Positions 15,709-24,069 of a DNA stretch of 43,559 nt are shown here, piece by piece. A program made the position numbers and the translations under genes. A model generated the notes under the pieces. It was not told the DNA's origin. It was given only the letters and a program-made list of their open reading frames with translations, and made no database searches. This DNA is from Anaerolineae bacterium (lineage in GTDB: Bacteria; Chloroflexota; Anaerolineae; Aggregatilineales; Phototrophicaceae), in NCBI GenBank assembly GCA_022841825.1, contig JALHQT010000013.1, forward strand, positions 1 to 43,559, read 5' to 3'. The first letter of the stretch is position 1, and each line of letters starts with the position of its first letter.

Positions 15709-17049
15709 ATGGAAATCTACAGCAAACCGCTGATAACACTCTGGGACGCCGACGTGATCGTCGTCGGCTCCGGTTCGGCGGGGTCGAGCGCGGCAATCGC
15801 GGCGGCACGGGCGGGCGCGAAGACGATCCTGGTCGAGCGCTTCAGCTTCATGGGCGGCACCAGCACGCAGGTGCTCGACACCTTCTATGGCTTTTATACG
15901 CCTGGCTCGGTCGCCTATAAGGTGGTCGGCGGCGTGCCGGATGATGTCGTCGCCTCGCTCAAGACCTACAACGCCGCCTTTGAGCGCCCCAACACCTACG
16001 GCGCGGGCACGGGCATCACCTATGACCCCATGATCCTGCGCGTCGTCTGGGAGAACCTGGCTTTGCAGGCGGGCGTACAAATCCTCTACCACAGCTTCTG
16101 CACGGATGTCGTGCGCGAGGGCAGTCGCATCACGGGCGTGATTGTCGACGGCAAGCGCGGGTTGATGAAGCTGACGGCGCGCGTGGTGATCGATTGCAGC
16201 GGCGACGCCGATGTGACGCATCAGGCGGGCGCGCCGTATGAGAAGGCGGGCGATATCGACCCCGGTCAGACGCTGACCACGACCTTTCGCATGATCCACG
16301 TCGATACCGAGCGCGCCAAGGCGTTCGGCAAAAAGGCGATGTGGGATGCGATGGAGCAGGCGAACGCGACGGGCAAGTATCACCTGCCGCGCAAAGAGGG
16401 AAGCTGGCACATCACCACCCAGCAGGGCGTCATCCACACCATCATGACGCGCGTCGCCGATGTCGATGCGACCGACCCGGTCGCGCTGACGGCGGCGGAG
16501 ATCGAAGGGCGGCGGCAGACGATGGAGTACGCGCGCTTCCTGCGCGATTACGTGCCCGGCTACGAAAAAGCAGAGCTGTCGTGGTTCTGCTCGCCCATCG
16601 GCGTCCGCGAGACGCGCCGCATCTACGGGCGCTACCGTCTGACGCGCGAGGACTGCCTGAGCGCGCGCAAGTTCGAGGATGCCGTCGCCGCCTGTGGCGC
16701 GCCGCTCGAAGACCATCATGCGGGCGCAGATACCAAGTGGGAATACCTGCCCGACGGCATGACCTACGACATCCCGTATCGCGCGCTGCTGCCGCAGGAG
16801 ATCGACGGGCTGCTGGTCGCGGGGCGCTGCTTCAGCGCGACGCACGACGCGCACGCCTCGTGCCGCTCGATGGCGCAGATGATGGCGCTGGGGCAGGCGG
16901 CAGGCGTGGCAGCGGCGCTGAGTGTGCAGGGCGAAGTCCTGCCGCACGAGCTGAGTGTGTCGCTGCTGCAAGAGCGGCTGCGGGCGATGGGTGCGCGCTT
17001 TGGCGAAATCCGCGCCGACGATGTGTTCGTGGCGGAGGCGAAATCATGA
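15709..17049 (+). CDS. FAD-dependent oxidoreductase (FAD_oxidored type)
   Basis: This 446-residue flavoprotein has the Rossmann dinucleotide motif VVGSGSAGSSAAIAAARAG (19-37), the ribose-binding acid at LVERF, the FMGGTSTQ loop, a second FAD segment VVIDCSGDADVTHQAG and a C-terminal FAD motif LLVAGRCFSATHDAH with a GQAAGVAAAL helix. This matches the PF12831 group, soluble enzymes often found in sugar-acid or xenobiotic catabolic operons. It shares ATGA with the lactonase gene and would feed it. The substrate is unknown. Confidence 0.87.
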   Translation: MEIYSKPLITLWDADVIVVGSGSAGSSAAIAAARAGAKTILVERFSFMGGTSTQVLDTFYGFYTPGSVAYKVVGGVPDDVVASLKTYNAAFERPNTYGAGTGITYDPMILRVVWENLALQAGVQILYHSFCTDVVREGSRITGVIVDGKRGLMKLTARVVIDCSGDADVTHQAGAPYEKAGDIDPGQTLTTTFRMIHVDTERAKAFGKKAMWDAMEQANATGKYHLPRKEGSWHITTQQGVIHTIMTRVADVDATDPVALTAAEIEGRRQTMEYARFLRDYVPGYEKAELSWFCSPIGVRETRRIYGRYRLTREDCLSARKFEDAVAACGAPLEDHHAGADTKWEYLPDGMTYDIPYRALLPQEIDGLLVAGRCFSATHDAHASCRSMAQMMALGQAAGVAAALSVQGEVLPHELSVSLLQERLRAMGARFGEIRADDVFVAEAKS

Positions 17050-18005
17050 CGAAAACGGTCGAAACCACGCTCGGCGCGCTGCCCGTCGATCAACTCGGCT
17101 GGATCAACGCGCACGACCACATCATCATGGATGGCGGCTATACCGTCGTCAAGACGCCTGATTTCAAGCTCGACAGCGTCGAAAAAGCGATTGAGGAGAT
17201 GGGCTACTGGCAGCAGGCAGGCGGCGGCGTTGTCGTCGATGCACAGCCGTTCGGCGCGGGGCGCAACGTGCGCAAGCTGATCGAGATCAGCGAGAAGACC
17301 GGTCTGCCGATCATCGTGCCTACGGGCTTCCAGTCGAAAGAGCATTATCTGCCGGATCACTGGCAGTACAAATACGACGAGGACACCATCGCCGAGCTGA
17401 TCTACGCGGAAGTCGCCGAGGGAGTCGATCTCAACGGCTACGAAAGCCCGATCATCGCGCGCAGCACTGTCAAGGCGGGTTTCATCAAAGTGGCGGGCGA
17501 CTATCAGGTCGTCAGCATGCACACCCACAAGCACATCCGCATGGCGGGCAAAGTTCACGCGCGTACCGGCGTGCCGATGCTGGTGCATACCGAGCACGGC
17601 ACCATGGCGGAGGTCATCCTCGACGCCTTCGAGGCAGCGGGTGTGCCGCCGTCCAGCGTGATGATCTGCCATATCGACCGCAACTACGACCCCTACCTGC
17701 ATAAGCTGCTGGCGAAGCGCGGCGCATTTTTACAGTATGATACGCCCAGCCGTATCAAGTATCAGCCGGAGCACATCGTCGTCAACCTGATGCGCGAGCT
17801 GTTCGACGCAGGGCTGGGCGGGCAGATTTTGCTGGGCGGCGATATGGCGCGCCGCTCGTACTGGAAGGCGTATGGCGGCGGTCCCGGCTTCGACTACTTG
17901 CTGACAAAGTTCACGCCACGCCTGCGCGCCGAGGGTTTTACGGACGCCGAATTGCAGATGATCTGGCACGACAACCCCGCCCGCTGGCTGACAAGCGGGC
18001 GATGA
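17046..18005 (+). CDS. Phosphotriesterase-like metallohydrolase (probable lactonase)
   Basis: This 319-residue amidohydrolase-superfamily TIM barrel has the binuclear metal site of the PTE family: H23 and H25 (NAHDHI), carbamylated K148 (GFIKVAGD), H181 (LVHTEHG), H209 (MICHID) and D266 (LGGDMARR). Relatives in COG1735 hydrolyse sugar lactones, including phosphorylated aldono-lactones, more often than organophosphates. Start 17046 (ATGA overlap with the oxidoreductase) is chosen; the frame is open back to 16341, but that part is a shadow of the oxidoreductase. Together with kinase, SDR and a nearby KDPG-type aldolase it suggests an oxidative route for a sugar. Confidence 0.88.
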   Translation: MTKTVETTLGALPVDQLGWINAHDHIIMDGGYTVVKTPDFKLDSVEKAIEEMGYWQQAGGGVVVDAQPFGAGRNVRKLIEISEKTGLPIIVPTGFQSKEHYLPDHWQYKYDEDTIAELIYAEVAEGVDLNGYESPIIARSTVKAGFIKVAGDYQVVSMHTHKHIRMAGKVHARTGVPMLVHTEHGTMAEVILDAFEAAGVPPSSVMICHIDRNYDPYLHKLLAKRGAFLQYDTPSRIKYQPEHIVVNLMRELFDAGLGGQILLGGDMARRSYWKAYGGGPGFDYLLTKFTPRLRAEGFTDAELQMIWHDNPARWLTSGR

Positions 18006-18126
18006 GAAACAGAGCCGCGGGGGCGCAGAGGACGCACGGAAAAGAGAGAGTGAAACACGAAGGTTCACGAAGACAAGGAAAGAACGCATTAGAGGTTGTG
18101 TGGATGACACATAGTGGGTTAAATGC

Positions 18127-18642
18127 GTGATTTTCAGCAAGAGTCGAGACCTTCGGCTCATTACGGTTCGTCGCGGCGGCACGCTCCAGGATGCCGATCA
18201 TCGGCTACTTGCCGTGTGGGCTGCGGATTGCGCCCAGCATGTGCTGCATTTCTTCGAGCAGGTGCAGCCCAGTGACGAACGCCCACGCCAGGCGATAGAG
18301 CAGAGTCGTGCCTGGGTACGTGGCGAAATCACGATGATGCAAGCCCGTACCGCCGCCGGACACGCGATGGGCGCTGCCAGAGCATTACGTGGCGCGGCGA
18401 GAGAAGCAGCATACGCAGCCGGACAAGCTGCGGCGGTTGCCCATGTGACAGCTCACGAACTGGGGGCAGCCGCCTACGCGATCAGGGCTGCGCGCGCGGC
18501 GGCTCCCCATGAATTGCGGTTGGAGGCGGGGCACCTGGAGTGCCAGTGGCAGCGCGCCCAGCTTCCCGGCGAAATCCGAGAACTCGTGCTTGACGATCAG
18601 AGGTTGCGAAATGAGTATTGCTGGTTCGTATTCGACTGCTGA
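18127..18642 (+). CDS. Putative immunity protein (Imm-5-like)
   Basis: This 171-residue helical protein opens with LRLITVRRGGTLQDADHRLL and AVWAADCAQHVLHFFE, then has Ala-rich helices (AAREAAYAAGQAAAVAHVTA) with paired histidines, ending in a short basic and acidic tail. This is the pattern of proteins annotated as putative immunity proteins, proposed partners of polymorphic toxins. No toxin gene is visible beside it. GTG 18127 is used so as to keep the conserved ITVRRGGTL segment. The upstream 120 bases are non-coding, with degenerate CACGAAG/CGCAGAGG repeats. Confidence 0.65.
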   Translation: MIFSKSRDLRLITVRRGGTLQDADHRLLAVWAADCAQHVLHFFEQVQPSDERPRQAIEQSRAWVRGEITMMQARTAAGHAMGAARALRGAAREAAYAAGQAAAVAHVTAHELGAAAYAIRAARAAAPHELRLEAGHLECQWQRAQLPGEIRELVLDDQRLRNEYCWFVFDC

Positions 18643-18672
18643 TGTAATCCCGAGGAGCATGATACACTTGTT

Positions 18673-19077
18673 ATGAACATGAACCCTCATCCGCAAATCC
18701 GCCTCGCTCGTCTCTTGCTGGCGCGAAGCTACGCTACACCTCTGACCATCGAGGACATTGGGCGTGAGGTCGCGCTCTCGCCCTACTACCTGATTAGGGC
18801 ATTCAGACGCGTCTACAGGAAAACACCACATCAATATCTGATTGGGCTGCGTATTGCCAGGGCAAAGGAACTGCTGCGCAACTCTGACCTCAGCGTCACC
18901 GAGATTTGCTCAGCAGTTGGCTTTGAAAGTTTGGGGTCGTTCAGTGCGTTGTTTCGCAAAGTAGCTGGCATCTCTCCCAAAATGTATCGCATCAACAGTC
19001 GTCCGACCGAGACTCCTTCGTACATCCCCCTCTGCGCGCGTTTACTTCACGGGCTTGAGGACGGGACAGATCTTTGA
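18673..19077 (+). CDS. Short AraC-family transcriptional regulator
   Basis: This 134-residue protein consists of the AraC DNA-binding domain only: first HTH (TIEDIGREVALSPYYLIRAF), linking helix, then second HTH (SVTEICSAVGFESLGSFSAL) and the FRKVAGISPKMYR signature. It lacks a ligand domain, as in SoxS/MarA-like or truncated AraC regulators. Frequently such genes stand next to VOC and DUF1801 genes, as here. Two ATGs (18673, 18679) are possible; neither has a convincing ribosome site. Confidence 0.88.
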   Translation: MNMNPHPQIRLARLLLARSYATPLTIEDIGREVALSPYYLIRAFRRVYRKTPHQYLIGLRIARAKELLRNSDLSVTEICSAVGFESLGSFSALFRKVAGISPKMYRINSRPTETPSYIPLCARLLHGLEDGTDL

Positions 19078-19155
19078 GAACTGAGCAATTTTCGAGAAGT
19101 CAATTTAGCACAAATGTATTACGATGGTGGCTGTCACTGAATAAGGAGGCAGCGT

Positions 19156-19581
19156 ATGATCACCAGGCTTTCGGTCTCAACTATCTGGGCGAAAGATCAG
19201 AACGAAGCGTTACGTTTCTACACAGAAAAACTCGGTTTCGAAATCCGTGCCGACGTCACCAACGGCGATTATCGCTGGCTGACGGTTGGCTCGAAAAGCC
19301 AAGCTGATCTCGATTATCAACTGGCGGCGCTGAAGCCGGGTGGAGGATTTACACAAGAAGACGTGGATCACCTGACTCGGCTCGTGGACGAGGGCAAGAT
19401 GGGCAGCGGTCCCTGGAAAACTGATGACTGTCAGAAGACCTATGAGACACTCACATCGAGAGGTGTGGAATTCTTGCAGCCGCCGACAGATCGCCCGTAT
19501 GGGATTATCGAAGCCGTCTTCAAAGACAACAGCGGTAACATCATGGTGCTTGCGCAGGACAAGCCGAGGGCTAAAGGGTAA
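19156..19581 (+). CDS. VOC-family (glyoxalase-like) protein
   Basis: This 141-residue protein has the paired beta-alpha-beta-beta-beta vicinal oxygen chelate fold: first module at SVSTIWAKDQNEALRFYTEK and LGFEIRADV, second at DDCQKTYETLTSRGVEFLQ, PYGIIEAVFKDNSGNIMVLA. The expected metal Glu is in the EAVFKD strand, while the first-strand His is replaced. The function is therefore not glyoxalase itself but likely ring-cleaving, isomerase or resistance-like. AAGGAGG is 8 bases before ATG 19156. It is 4 bases from the DUF1801 gene, so the two form an operon. Confidence 0.85.
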   Translation: MITRLSVSTIWAKDQNEALRFYTEKLGFEIRADVTNGDYRWLTVGSKSQADLDYQLAALKPGGGFTQEDVDHLTRLVDEGKMGSGPWKTDDCQKTYETLTSRGVEFLQPPTDRPYGIIEAVFKDNSGNIMVLAQDKPRAKG

Positions 19582-19585
19582 GCAG

Positions 19586-20050
19586 ATGAGCGCAAAAAGC
19601 GACACCAAGAAATCAACCAAAAGCACCAACAAGCGCTTCACGGATGCGGAACAAGCCGCGATGAAGGAGCGCGCCAATGAGCTGAAGGCGGAAGCGCGCG
19701 CCAGCAAGAACAGGGAGGAAGGCGAAAAAGACGTGCGGGCGAAGATCGCCGAGATGTCTGAGGCGGATCAGGTGTTGGCAGCGCGACTGCATACCATCAT
19801 CACAGCCAACGCGCCTCAACTTATGCCGAGAACGTGGTACGGCATGCCCGCTTACGCCAACAACGACGGCAAGATCGTCTGCTTCTTCCAGTCCGCGCAA
19901 AAATTTGAGACACGCTACTGGACGCTGGGCTTCAACGACTCGGCACATCTCGACGACGGCAACCTGTGGCCCGTCTCGTTCGCGCTGATGGCGCTGACCC
20001 CCGACGTAGAGACACGCATTGGCGAACTGGTGAAGAAAGCAGCGAGTTGA
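19586..20050 (+). CDS. DUF1801 (YdhG-like) domain protein
   Basis: This 154-residue protein begins with a charged Lys-rich helix (1-65, KKSTKSTNKRFTDAEQAAMK) and has the DUF1801 core with PRTWYGMPAYANNDGKIVCF, FETRYWTLGFNDSAHLDDG and the final helix of small residues. The family's role is unknown; members are small soluble proteins that accompany AraC and VOC genes. The start at 19586 is 4 bases after the VOC stop. The frame is open upstream but overlaps the VOC gene. Confidence 0.85.
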   Translation: MSAKSDTKKSTKSTNKRFTDAEQAAMKERANELKAEARASKNREEGEKDVRAKIAEMSEADQVLAARLHTIITANAPQLMPRTWYGMPAYANNDGKIVCFFQSAQKFETRYWTLGFNDSAHLDDGNLWPVSFALMALTPDVETRIGELVKKAAS

Positions 20051-20060
20051 AGTCCCCTCA

Positions 20061-20134
20061 TTGAACCGCGAACGCGCGAAGAACGCGTAGTCAATGAAGA
20101 TTCTCTTGGCTTCCTTTGCGTCTTCGCGGTTCAA
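20061..20134. repeat. Inverted repeat with 12-bp perfect arms
   Basis: TTGAACCGCGAA (20061-20072) is matched by TTCGCGGTTCAA (20123-20134). The outer inner bases, CGCGCGAAGAACGCG and CTTTGCGTC, extend it imperfectly. It lies between DUF1801 and the aldolase. It looks like a dispersed intergenic repeat of the AACCGCGAAGACGCAAAG kind; a degenerate related piece is near 18014-18085. Confidence 0.55.
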
Positions 20135-20155
20135 AAGTTTGGAAAGGTACATGGA

Positions 20156-20809
20156 ATGCCGCGCAAGCTCGATACCCTCAATCGCATCTACCGTGAAGCC
20201 GTCGTCGCCATCATCCGCGCGGACAGCGCCGACGGGCTGCTGAAAGCTGCGGAGGCGTTACAGGCGGGCGGTCTGACGGTCATCGAAGTGACGATGACAA
20301 CGCCTGGCGCGCTGCGCGTCATCGAGGAGGCGAAGGCACACTTCGGCGATGCGGTGTGCTTCGGCGCAGGAAGCGTACTCGACAGCGAGACGGCGCGCCT
20401 GGCGATCCTCGCGGGCGCGAGCTTCCTCGTCACGCCCACCCTCGACATCCCGACCATCCGCATGGCGAACCGCTACAGCGTCCCCGTCATGATGGGCTGT
20501 TACACGCCGAGCGAGATCAAGACCGCCTGGGAGCAGGGCGCGGACTTTATCAAACTCTTTCCGGCGACGCAGGGCGGCATCGACTATCTGAAGGCGATCC
20601 GCGCGCCGCTGCCACAGGTCGAATTCGTGCCGACGGGCGGGATCGACGTGGACAACGCGGCGGACTTCCTGAAGGCAGGGGCGTTCGCGCTCGGCGTCGG
20701 CAGTTCGCTGATCAGCGACGCGCTTCTCAAGCGCGGTGACTATGACGAGATTACACGGCGGGCGAGCGCATTTCGGGTCAGAGTGGCGGAGACCAGACAA
20801 ACCCGCTAG
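20156..20809 (+). CDS. eda: KDPG/KHG-family aldolase
   Basis: This 217-residue class I aldolase has Schiff-base K133 in GADFIKLFPA, catalytic E44 in VIEVTMTTPGA, the phosphate-binding GGIDVDN loop and C-terminal GVGSSLIS. It cleaves 2-keto-3-deoxy-6-phosphogluconate (or a related 2-keto-3-deoxy acid) to pyruvate and an aldehyde. It is 2 kb beyond the sugar operon and could complete that pathway, though it has its own spacer and may be expressed separately. ATG 20156 is preceded by GGAAAGG. The symbol denotes family; substrate specificity is not shown. Confidence 0.88.
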   Translation: MPRKLDTLNRIYREAVVAIIRADSADGLLKAAEALQAGGLTVIEVTMTTPGALRVIEEAKAHFGDAVCFGAGSVLDSETARLAILAGASFLVTPTLDIPTIRMANRYSVPVMMGCYTPSEIKTAWEQGADFIKLFPATQGGIDYLKAIRAPLPQVEFVPTGGIDVDNAADFLKAGAFALGVGSSLISDALLKRGDYDEITRRASAFRVRVAETRQTR

Positions 20810-20836
20810 ACAGCCACCTGCGCAACGCACGCGCTG

Positions 20837-22183
20837 CTAAAGCGGCTGGATCACAAATGTCGGGACAACGCTTCCGCCACCCGCCGTCACGTTGAGCAAC
20901 GAACTGGTCGATAGCCGTGTCAGGCATCCTTTTGTCGTCTGCCCCGCGAAGACGAAGGGGTCGGCATCAACAAGCCGCGGACTGACATCCAGTTGACCCT
21001 CGATCATCGACGGGAAATCCTGATACGCGGCATGAACGCGCTCCTGGACGACATAGGGTGTCGTCAGACCGTGTTGAAGAGTCGCGCCCCATTCTTCTTC
21101 CGAGACTTCCCATCCAATGACTACTCCTTTACCGCCGTAATCATCGTTGGGCTTGAGGACGAAGTTTTCGCGGTGATGCGCGACGTAAGCCAGCAAATCC
21201 ACCTGCTGACCGTGATAGTCGGTACGCCTGTCCTGTACCCGCCGCGTCCAGGGAATGTGTGCTTCGATTGCCTTGCGTTCCTCCGCGTCAAATAGAAAGC
21301 CGTTGCGCTCATCACTTACGAAAGCAAAACTCGCTTTCTTTGCCATCAGTTTGGCACTGAAGGCATTCGACATGCACACCGCGCGATCTGCAACCGCCTT
21401 GACGACAGGGTTTTCCATCCCCATTCGCATGACAAGTTCGCTGCACAGTACACGCTTGTAAATGAGATCGATACGAAAATCTCCCGCCCACAGATGACCG
21501 CCGCGATAGACAAGCGCACGCGGGTCTGCGAGGAGCGTGGGATACCCGTTTGCCTCAAAGTATTCCTTGCACAGCTCATGTTCGTTCAGCGTCGGCACAT
21601 CCGCCCAATCGATGATCGCGATCTGCGGGGTGTTCTGCCCGCCATACTCTCGATATGCCATAAGTAATGAATCGAGCAAATGGTTGCGAACATGCAGTTG
21701 GGCAACGTGATAGCGCTCGGCAAAGCGGCGCATGAGCGCCAGTTCCAGAAATGCCTCGCTTAACTGGTCTTCGTACGCCATGCCCGCCGGGGTTTCGGCG
21801 TTGTACTCGACAAAACTCAGCCGCAGCGACTCCGCGTCAAAGAAAGAGTCGAGACGTGAGGTCGTCCAGGGCGCACGAAACCCGATGTCGAGATCAAACA
21901 ATGCCTCTTCATAGGGTTCAAGGTCGAGCTGTGCGCGCATATAGGAATCGCTCATACAGGCGGCGTGCGCCTTCCCAAAGGCGCGCAGTATGATGCTCGT
22001 CTCATGCTGCAAATAAGACCAGGCAACCGGCGAATAGAAGTTTGGGCGCAGCACAGTGCACAGCGGACGCGCACCAAAATAACATTTGCGCTCTCGCAAC
22101 ATGTCGTTGAGCGCGCCTTCTGTCTCTGCCGCAGCATCCGGAGTCAGCAGATCGTGGTAATCGTTGATCGCTTTGTCGATCAT
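20837..22183 (-). CDS. Circularly permuted ATP-grasp ligase (CP_ATPgrasp_2 / GSP-synthase-like)
   Basis: This 448-residue protein has the permuted ATP-grasp layout. The Mg/peptide-binding half comes first (VEYNAETPAGMAYEDQLS near 125-145, FRIDLIYKRVLCSEL) and the nucleotide half last: K344 in NFVLKPND, the Gly-rich DYGGKGVVIG loop, the hinge YVVQERV with E381, and an end-piece LTRLSTSSLLNVTAGGGSVV typical of glutathionylspermidine-synthase-like ligases. Such enzymes join an acid to an amine through an acyl phosphate. Its start overlaps the upstream ATP-grasp stop by one base, so the two are translated together and probably act in sequence. The substrate is unknown. Confidence 0.82.
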   Translation of the reverse strand: MIDKAINDYHDLLTPDAAAETEGALNDMLRERKCYFGARPLCTVLRPNFYSPVAWSYLQHETSIILRAFGKAHAACMSDSYMRAQLDLEPYEEALFDLDIGFRAPWTTSRLDSFFDAESLRLSFVEYNAETPAGMAYEDQLSEAFLELALMRRFAERYHVAQLHVRNHLLDSLLMAYREYGGQNTPQIAIIDWADVPTLNEHELCKEYFEANGYPTLLADPRALVYRGGHLWAGDFRIDLIYKRVLCSELVMRMGMENPVVKAVADRAVCMSNAFSAKLMAKKASFAFVSDERNGFLFDAEERKAIEAHIPWTRRVQDRRTDYHGQQVDLLAYVAHHRENFVLKPNDDYGGKGVVIGWEVSEEEWGATLQHGLTTPYVVQERVHAAYQDFPSMIEGQLDVSPRLVDADPFVFAGQTTKGCLTRLSTSSLLNVTAGGGSVVPTFVIQPL

Positions 22184-23247
22184 CAGCCGTCCGCTTTCTT
22201 TCGCGCAGCAGGTTTCTTGGCAGCAGGCTTGGCTTTCGCAGCGGGCTTGGTCGCACTCGCTTTGGTCTTGGCGGCGCTGCTCTTGCTTGCCGACGCCTTA
22301 CGCTTCGGCGCAGCTTTCGTGGCGGATGCCTTAGTCCAGTCGTAATGCGCCAGGGTGGAGTCGTTCGACTTTGCCAGGCGGATCGCCAGGTCTGCCATGT
22401 GCGTGACCATCCAGCGAAAGTGCGTCTCGCCCAGAGAGTTCACGTCCATGTCGGGCGCGGGATTCATGAAATCGATCGCGTAGGGAACGCCGTCGCGAAC
22501 CGCAAATTCGACCGTGTTCATGTCGTAGCCCAATGCCTGAACGAGTGTCCGCGCGTCCTTTTCGATTCGCGCGTACAGCTCTGGCGAAAAATCGTGATTC
22601 TCATGATAACGTCGCTCACGCGGGTCGTACTTCATCACATGGATTTCGTCTTGCCCCAGGCACATGCAGCGCGCATAGTTTTCCCAGGCGATGAATTCCT
22701 GCACAATCATCGTCAGCATACCGGAGTCGTTGTATTTCTCGATCAGCTCATCAATCGAGTAGACTGCGTACACATCTCGCCAACCGCCGCCGTGCGCGTC
22801 CTTCAGGATGCAAGGCATCCCAATCACCGACACGATCCAGTCCCAGTTCAGCGGATACATCAGATTGCGCAGGCTCTCATCGTGCTTGATGCCAGGGACA
22901 TAATCCTTGTTGGGCAGGACAATCGTCTTCGGCGAGGCGACGCCCAGTTGAGTCGCCAGCGAAGCTTCGAAAAACTTGTCGTCGGCAGTCCACATGAACG
23001 GGTCGTTGATGACTTTGACGCCCTGTAAGACGGCGTTTTTCAGGTAAGAGCGGTAGTAGGGGACTTCATGGGAGATGCGGTCGACAATGACGCGGTACGG
23101 ATTCGGCTCGTTCATCTGGGTGCCCCCAAGCTGAACATACTCGACGGTAACACCCACATTCCGCCGCGCAACCTCTTCTATGAATGCCGGTGGGAATGAC
23201 CATTCGCGCCCGACAAGGAGACCTATTTTCAATTCGTGAGCTGCCAT
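22183..23247 (-). CDS. RimK-like ATP-grasp ligase with histone-like tail
   Basis: This 354-residue protein has a pre-ATP-grasp domain (7-80, KIGLLVGREWSFPPAFIEEV), then ATP-grasp with K149 (CILKDAHGGGWRDV), hinge E184 (IVQEF), and metal ligands E247, D259 and N262 (TVEFAV, YAIDFMNPAPDMD). Residues about 306-354 are a low-complexity tail rich in Lys, Ala, Ser and Pro (AKTKASATKPAAKAK), like histone H1/AlgP C termini. The tail may bind nucleic acid, polyphosphate or be the substrate itself. AGGAGGGG lies 5 bases before ATG 23247. Translation-coupled to the permuted ligase. Reaction: amide bond formation, substrates unknown. Confidence 0.85.
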   Translation of the reverse strand: MAAHELKIGLLVGREWSFPPAFIEEVARRNVGVTVEYVQLGGTQMNEPNPYRVIVDRISHEVPYYRSYLKNAVLQGVKVINDPFMWTADDKFFEASLATQLGVASPKTIVLPNKDYVPGIKHDESLRNLMYPLNWDWIVSVIGMPCILKDAHGGGWRDVYAVYSIDELIEKYNDSGMLTMIVQEFIAWENYARCMCLGQDEIHVMKYDPRERRYHENHDFSPELYARIEKDARTLVQALGYDMNTVEFAVRDGVPYAIDFMNPAPDMDVNSLGETHFRWMVTHMADLAIRLAKSNDSTLAHYDWTKASATKAAPKRKASASKSSAAKTKASATKPAAKAKPAAKKPAARKKADG

Positions 23248-23274
23248 CGCATCCCCTCCTGACCCAGTAAGAGA

Positions 23275-23994
23275 TCAATCATGTCCGCCTGCATACTGGC
23301 GGAGCATCTGCTGCCAATACTGCCAATCGTGTGACCATCCATCCCATTCGCGCAGCGCATTGCCAATGCCCTTCGCCCACAGGATCCCAGACATCTGCCG
23401 AGCACTTCCGATGAGAGAATCGCCCCCGCCCGTCGCCATAATGATGTCAATACGGCGCAGCATCTCCAGCCTGCCGTGATCGTGTTCATTCGGAATGTAC
23501 TCAACGGGATTGTTCAGATAGATCGTCTCGTCGTGGTAGCCATCGGTGAAGCGGCGAATGTCGTATAAGCCGCTCATGGCGATGATGCGCGACACGCGAT
23601 CCGGATGCCGCAGCCCAAAGTTCATCGCATGATAAGCGCCGAAACTGGCACCCACCGTCATCAGGAATGGGTTGCTGTTCTTCTGCTGGCTGAGGGGCAG
23701 GACTTCGTGGTACAGGTAATCATCGTACTGCTGATGCCGCCATGCCCTGCCGCCGGGGTGCGCCCAATTGCAATACCAGCTCTCCGCATCGACACTGTCC
23801 ACGCAAACCATTTGCAGCCATCCGCGCTCGATGGATTCGCCGAGCGCGGCAGGCATCCCTCGATCTTCCCATTCGTGGAACTTGCCCATCGAGGTCGGGA
23901 AGACGAGCATTCGCGCCCCGCTGTGCCCAATGATGAGCAGTTCCATATCTCGTTGCAGCCTGGGGCTAAACCATCGATGATATTCGCGGTGCAT
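23275..23994 (-). CDS. Esterase of alpha/beta-hydrolase fold (putative esterase D type)
   Basis: This 239-residue protein has nucleophile S117 in TVGASFGAYHAMNFG, a tryptophan- and tyrosine-rich strand region (ESWYCNWAHPGGRAW) and catalytic His in GWSHDWQYWQQML. This is the PF00756 layout (S-formylglutathione hydrolase, trehalose mycolyltransferase-like). No signal peptide is seen, so it acts in the cytoplasm. It lies 27 bases before the ATP-grasp gene, in the same operon, with its own promoter at 24031-24058. Start: ATG 23994, or TTG 24000 which is better spaced from GAGGAAA. It could hydrolyse or transfer the ligase product. Confidence 0.82.
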   Translation of the reverse strand: MHREYHRWFSPRLQRDMELLIIGHSGARMLVFPTSMGKFHEWEDRGMPAALGESIERGWLQMVCVDSVDAESWYCNWAHPGGRAWRHQQYDDYLYHEVLPLSQQKNSNPFLMTVGASFGAYHAMNFGLRHPDRVSRIIAMSGLYDIRRFTDGYHDETIYLNNPVEYIPNEHDHGRLEMLRRIDIIMATGGGDSLIGSARQMSGILWAKGIGNALREWDGWSHDWQYWQQMLRQYAGGHD

Positions 23995-24030
23995 AAACAA
24001 ATGCCTATTTCCTCAGAGAAATAAGCGGCG

Positions 24031-24058
24031 ATTGTACTCAGTTAGGTTGGAGTTGCAA
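24031..24058 (-). promoter_or_regulatory. Promoter of the esterase/ATP-grasp genes
   Basis: On the minus strand, TTGCAA and TACAAT are 16 bases apart, in the 69-base gap after the subtilase. Start near 24024, about 30 bases before the esterase. Confidence 0.6.
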
Positions 24059-24069
24059 CAAATGCCGGA

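Noticed and set aside
15382-16971. Minus-strand open frame of 529 codons
   Set aside because: Shadow of the SDR and FAD oxidoreductase genes in high-GC DNA, with no domain.
16341-17045. Long upstream extension of the lactonase frame
   Set aside because: It overlaps the FAD oxidoreductase in another frame; the product has Arg/Ala-rich shadow composition and the lactonase family starts at 17046.
18006-18126. Spacer with CACGAAG- and CGCAGAGG-like words as a CRISPR or IS remnant
   Set aside because: Copies are few, unequal and irregularly spaced; no array or transposase is visible.
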